A stretch of 64,000 nt of DNA from an uncultured SAR86 cluster bacterium (lineage in GTDB: Bacteria; Pseudomonadota; Gammaproteobacteria; Magnimaribacterales; D2472): NCBI GenBank assembly GCA_902557705.1, contig CACEBI010000003.1:1-64000 (forward strand), given 5' to 3'. The stretch's first letter is position 1, and the number at the start of each line of letters is the position of its first letter. Under the pieces are notes generated by a model. That model saw only the letters and a list, made by a program, of their open reading frames with translations, had not been told where the DNA came from and did no database searches. A program made the translations under genes and the position numbers. This document shows, piece by piece, positions 63,710-64,000 of the stretch.

Positions 63710-64000
63710 TTTCTATATCTTTATTATCGACCAATGCATAACTCAAGAGCAGACCGATCAATATTCCTAACCACATATATTCTCCACCGAAAGCAATCAA
63801 AACTGCAGTAACTAGAGATACTGCTTTTTCAGAGTTTTTGGTGGCAAGTGACATAGCAATATATGAGCATGCAAGGCCGGTTAAAATTAGAGTTACACCC
63901 AATGCAACAATCATTAGTGGTTCCATGACATCAATAAATGGAACTACAAAAAATAAAAAAGGAATTCCCATTAAGTAATATGAGTGAATACCATCAAACA
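63702..64000 (-). CDS. Membrane protein, C-terminal part only (cut by window edge)
   Basis: The open frame continues past the first internal ATG (63971) to the window end, so the gene begins outside. The visible 98 residues contain about three hydrophobic helices (segments near FLFFVVPFIDVM, IVALGVTLILTGLACSYIAM and LVTAVLIAFGGEYMWLGILIGLLLS) and end in an acidic tail. The pattern is that of a transporter C-terminus; I cannot name the family. It overlaps the ABC ATPase gene by eight bases and may be in the same operon. Confidence 0.6.
   Translation of the reverse strand, partial: FDGIHSYYLMGIPFLFFVVPFIDVMEPLMIVALGVTLILTGLACSYIAMSLATKNSEKAVSLVTAVLIAFGGEYMWLGILIGLLLSYALVDNKDIENG

Noticed and set aside
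1-64000. CRISPR arrays, insertion sequences, prophage or toxin-antitoxin pairs
   Set aside because: I found no regularly spaced repeats, transposase or integrase motifs, or paired small toxin/antitoxin ORFs; every stretch longer than about 200 bases is explained by a gene or by the small RNA.

Overview
The window is one contiguous stretch of low-GC (about one third G+C by eye), very gene-dense bacterial chromosome. There is no sign of plasmid, phage, insertion sequence or CRISPR. Gene content is gammaproteobacterial: Na+-translocating NADH dehydrogenase (nqrABC), gap next to mfd, csiV after mfd, nfuA, trmA with a DUF2970 partner, rne divergent from rluC, mrp divergent from metG, and coaBC-panBCD. 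The AT richness, four-base gene overlaps, a TonB receptor, exported DUF3604 proteins, a GH16 glucanase and several Na+-linked proteins (NQR, NhaB, an AGCS symporter) suggest a streamlined marine heterotroph of the SAR86 type. That assignment is inference, not proof.

Layout. 1-6.6 kb: nqrC (partial), nqrB, nqrA, a long-form GAPDH and a pair of acyl-CoA dehydrogenases, all on the minus strand. 6.7-10.8 kb: mfd and csiV on plus. 10.8-12.6 kb: nfuA, then a small DUF2970 gene and trmA. 12.7-18.4 kb: a compact histidine operon, TrpR-like regulator-hisG-hisDB (fused)-hisH (frame broken in an A10 tract)-hisA-hisF-hisIE, with no hisC. 18.3-21.6 kb: GH16 lipoprotein, AGCS symporter and glutaredoxin. 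21.6-28.2 kb: an SDR, then holB-tmk-mltG-acpP-fabG-fabD-rpmF and rluC. 28.4-39.7 kb: rne, nudC, nhaB, dusA, mlaA, mrp, metG, ferredoxin reductase, a soluble RnfB-like ferredoxin, rnt and grxD. 39.7-47.5 kb: pdxJ, a CofE-like ligase, a Trm112 protein, tRNA-Arg(ACG), an exported metallo-beta-lactamase-fold protein, panD-panC-panB-coaBC, HupE-like and parvulin-like proteins. 47.5-57.7 kb: two tandem DUF3604 proteins, an amidohydrolase, a divergent AraC-type regulator, tRNA-Arg(TCG) and a TonB receptor. 57.8-64 kb: rhodanese, EamA exporter, a probable 6S-like RNA, a LexA-box-controlled 70-residue ORF, two paralogous membrane proteins around a winged-helix regulator, tRNA-Ser(GGA), queF and an ABC exporter.

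How the genes fit together. Histidine biosynthesis, CoA biosynthesis, fatty acid synthesis and energy conservation form core blocks. Several core proteins have lost metal-binding parts: RNase E has no zinc-link cysteines, HolB no zinc cysteines, and Mrp no Fe-S cysteine pair. The accessory part (47-61 kb) holds the least understood material. Its strongest novel signal is a near-consensus LexA operator between well-spaced -35 and -10 boxes, directly ahead of a 70-residue ORF. That ORF ends in a sequence like a sliding-clamp-binding peptide and lies beside the two-membrane-protein plus regulator cassette and a terminator-bounded small RNA gene.
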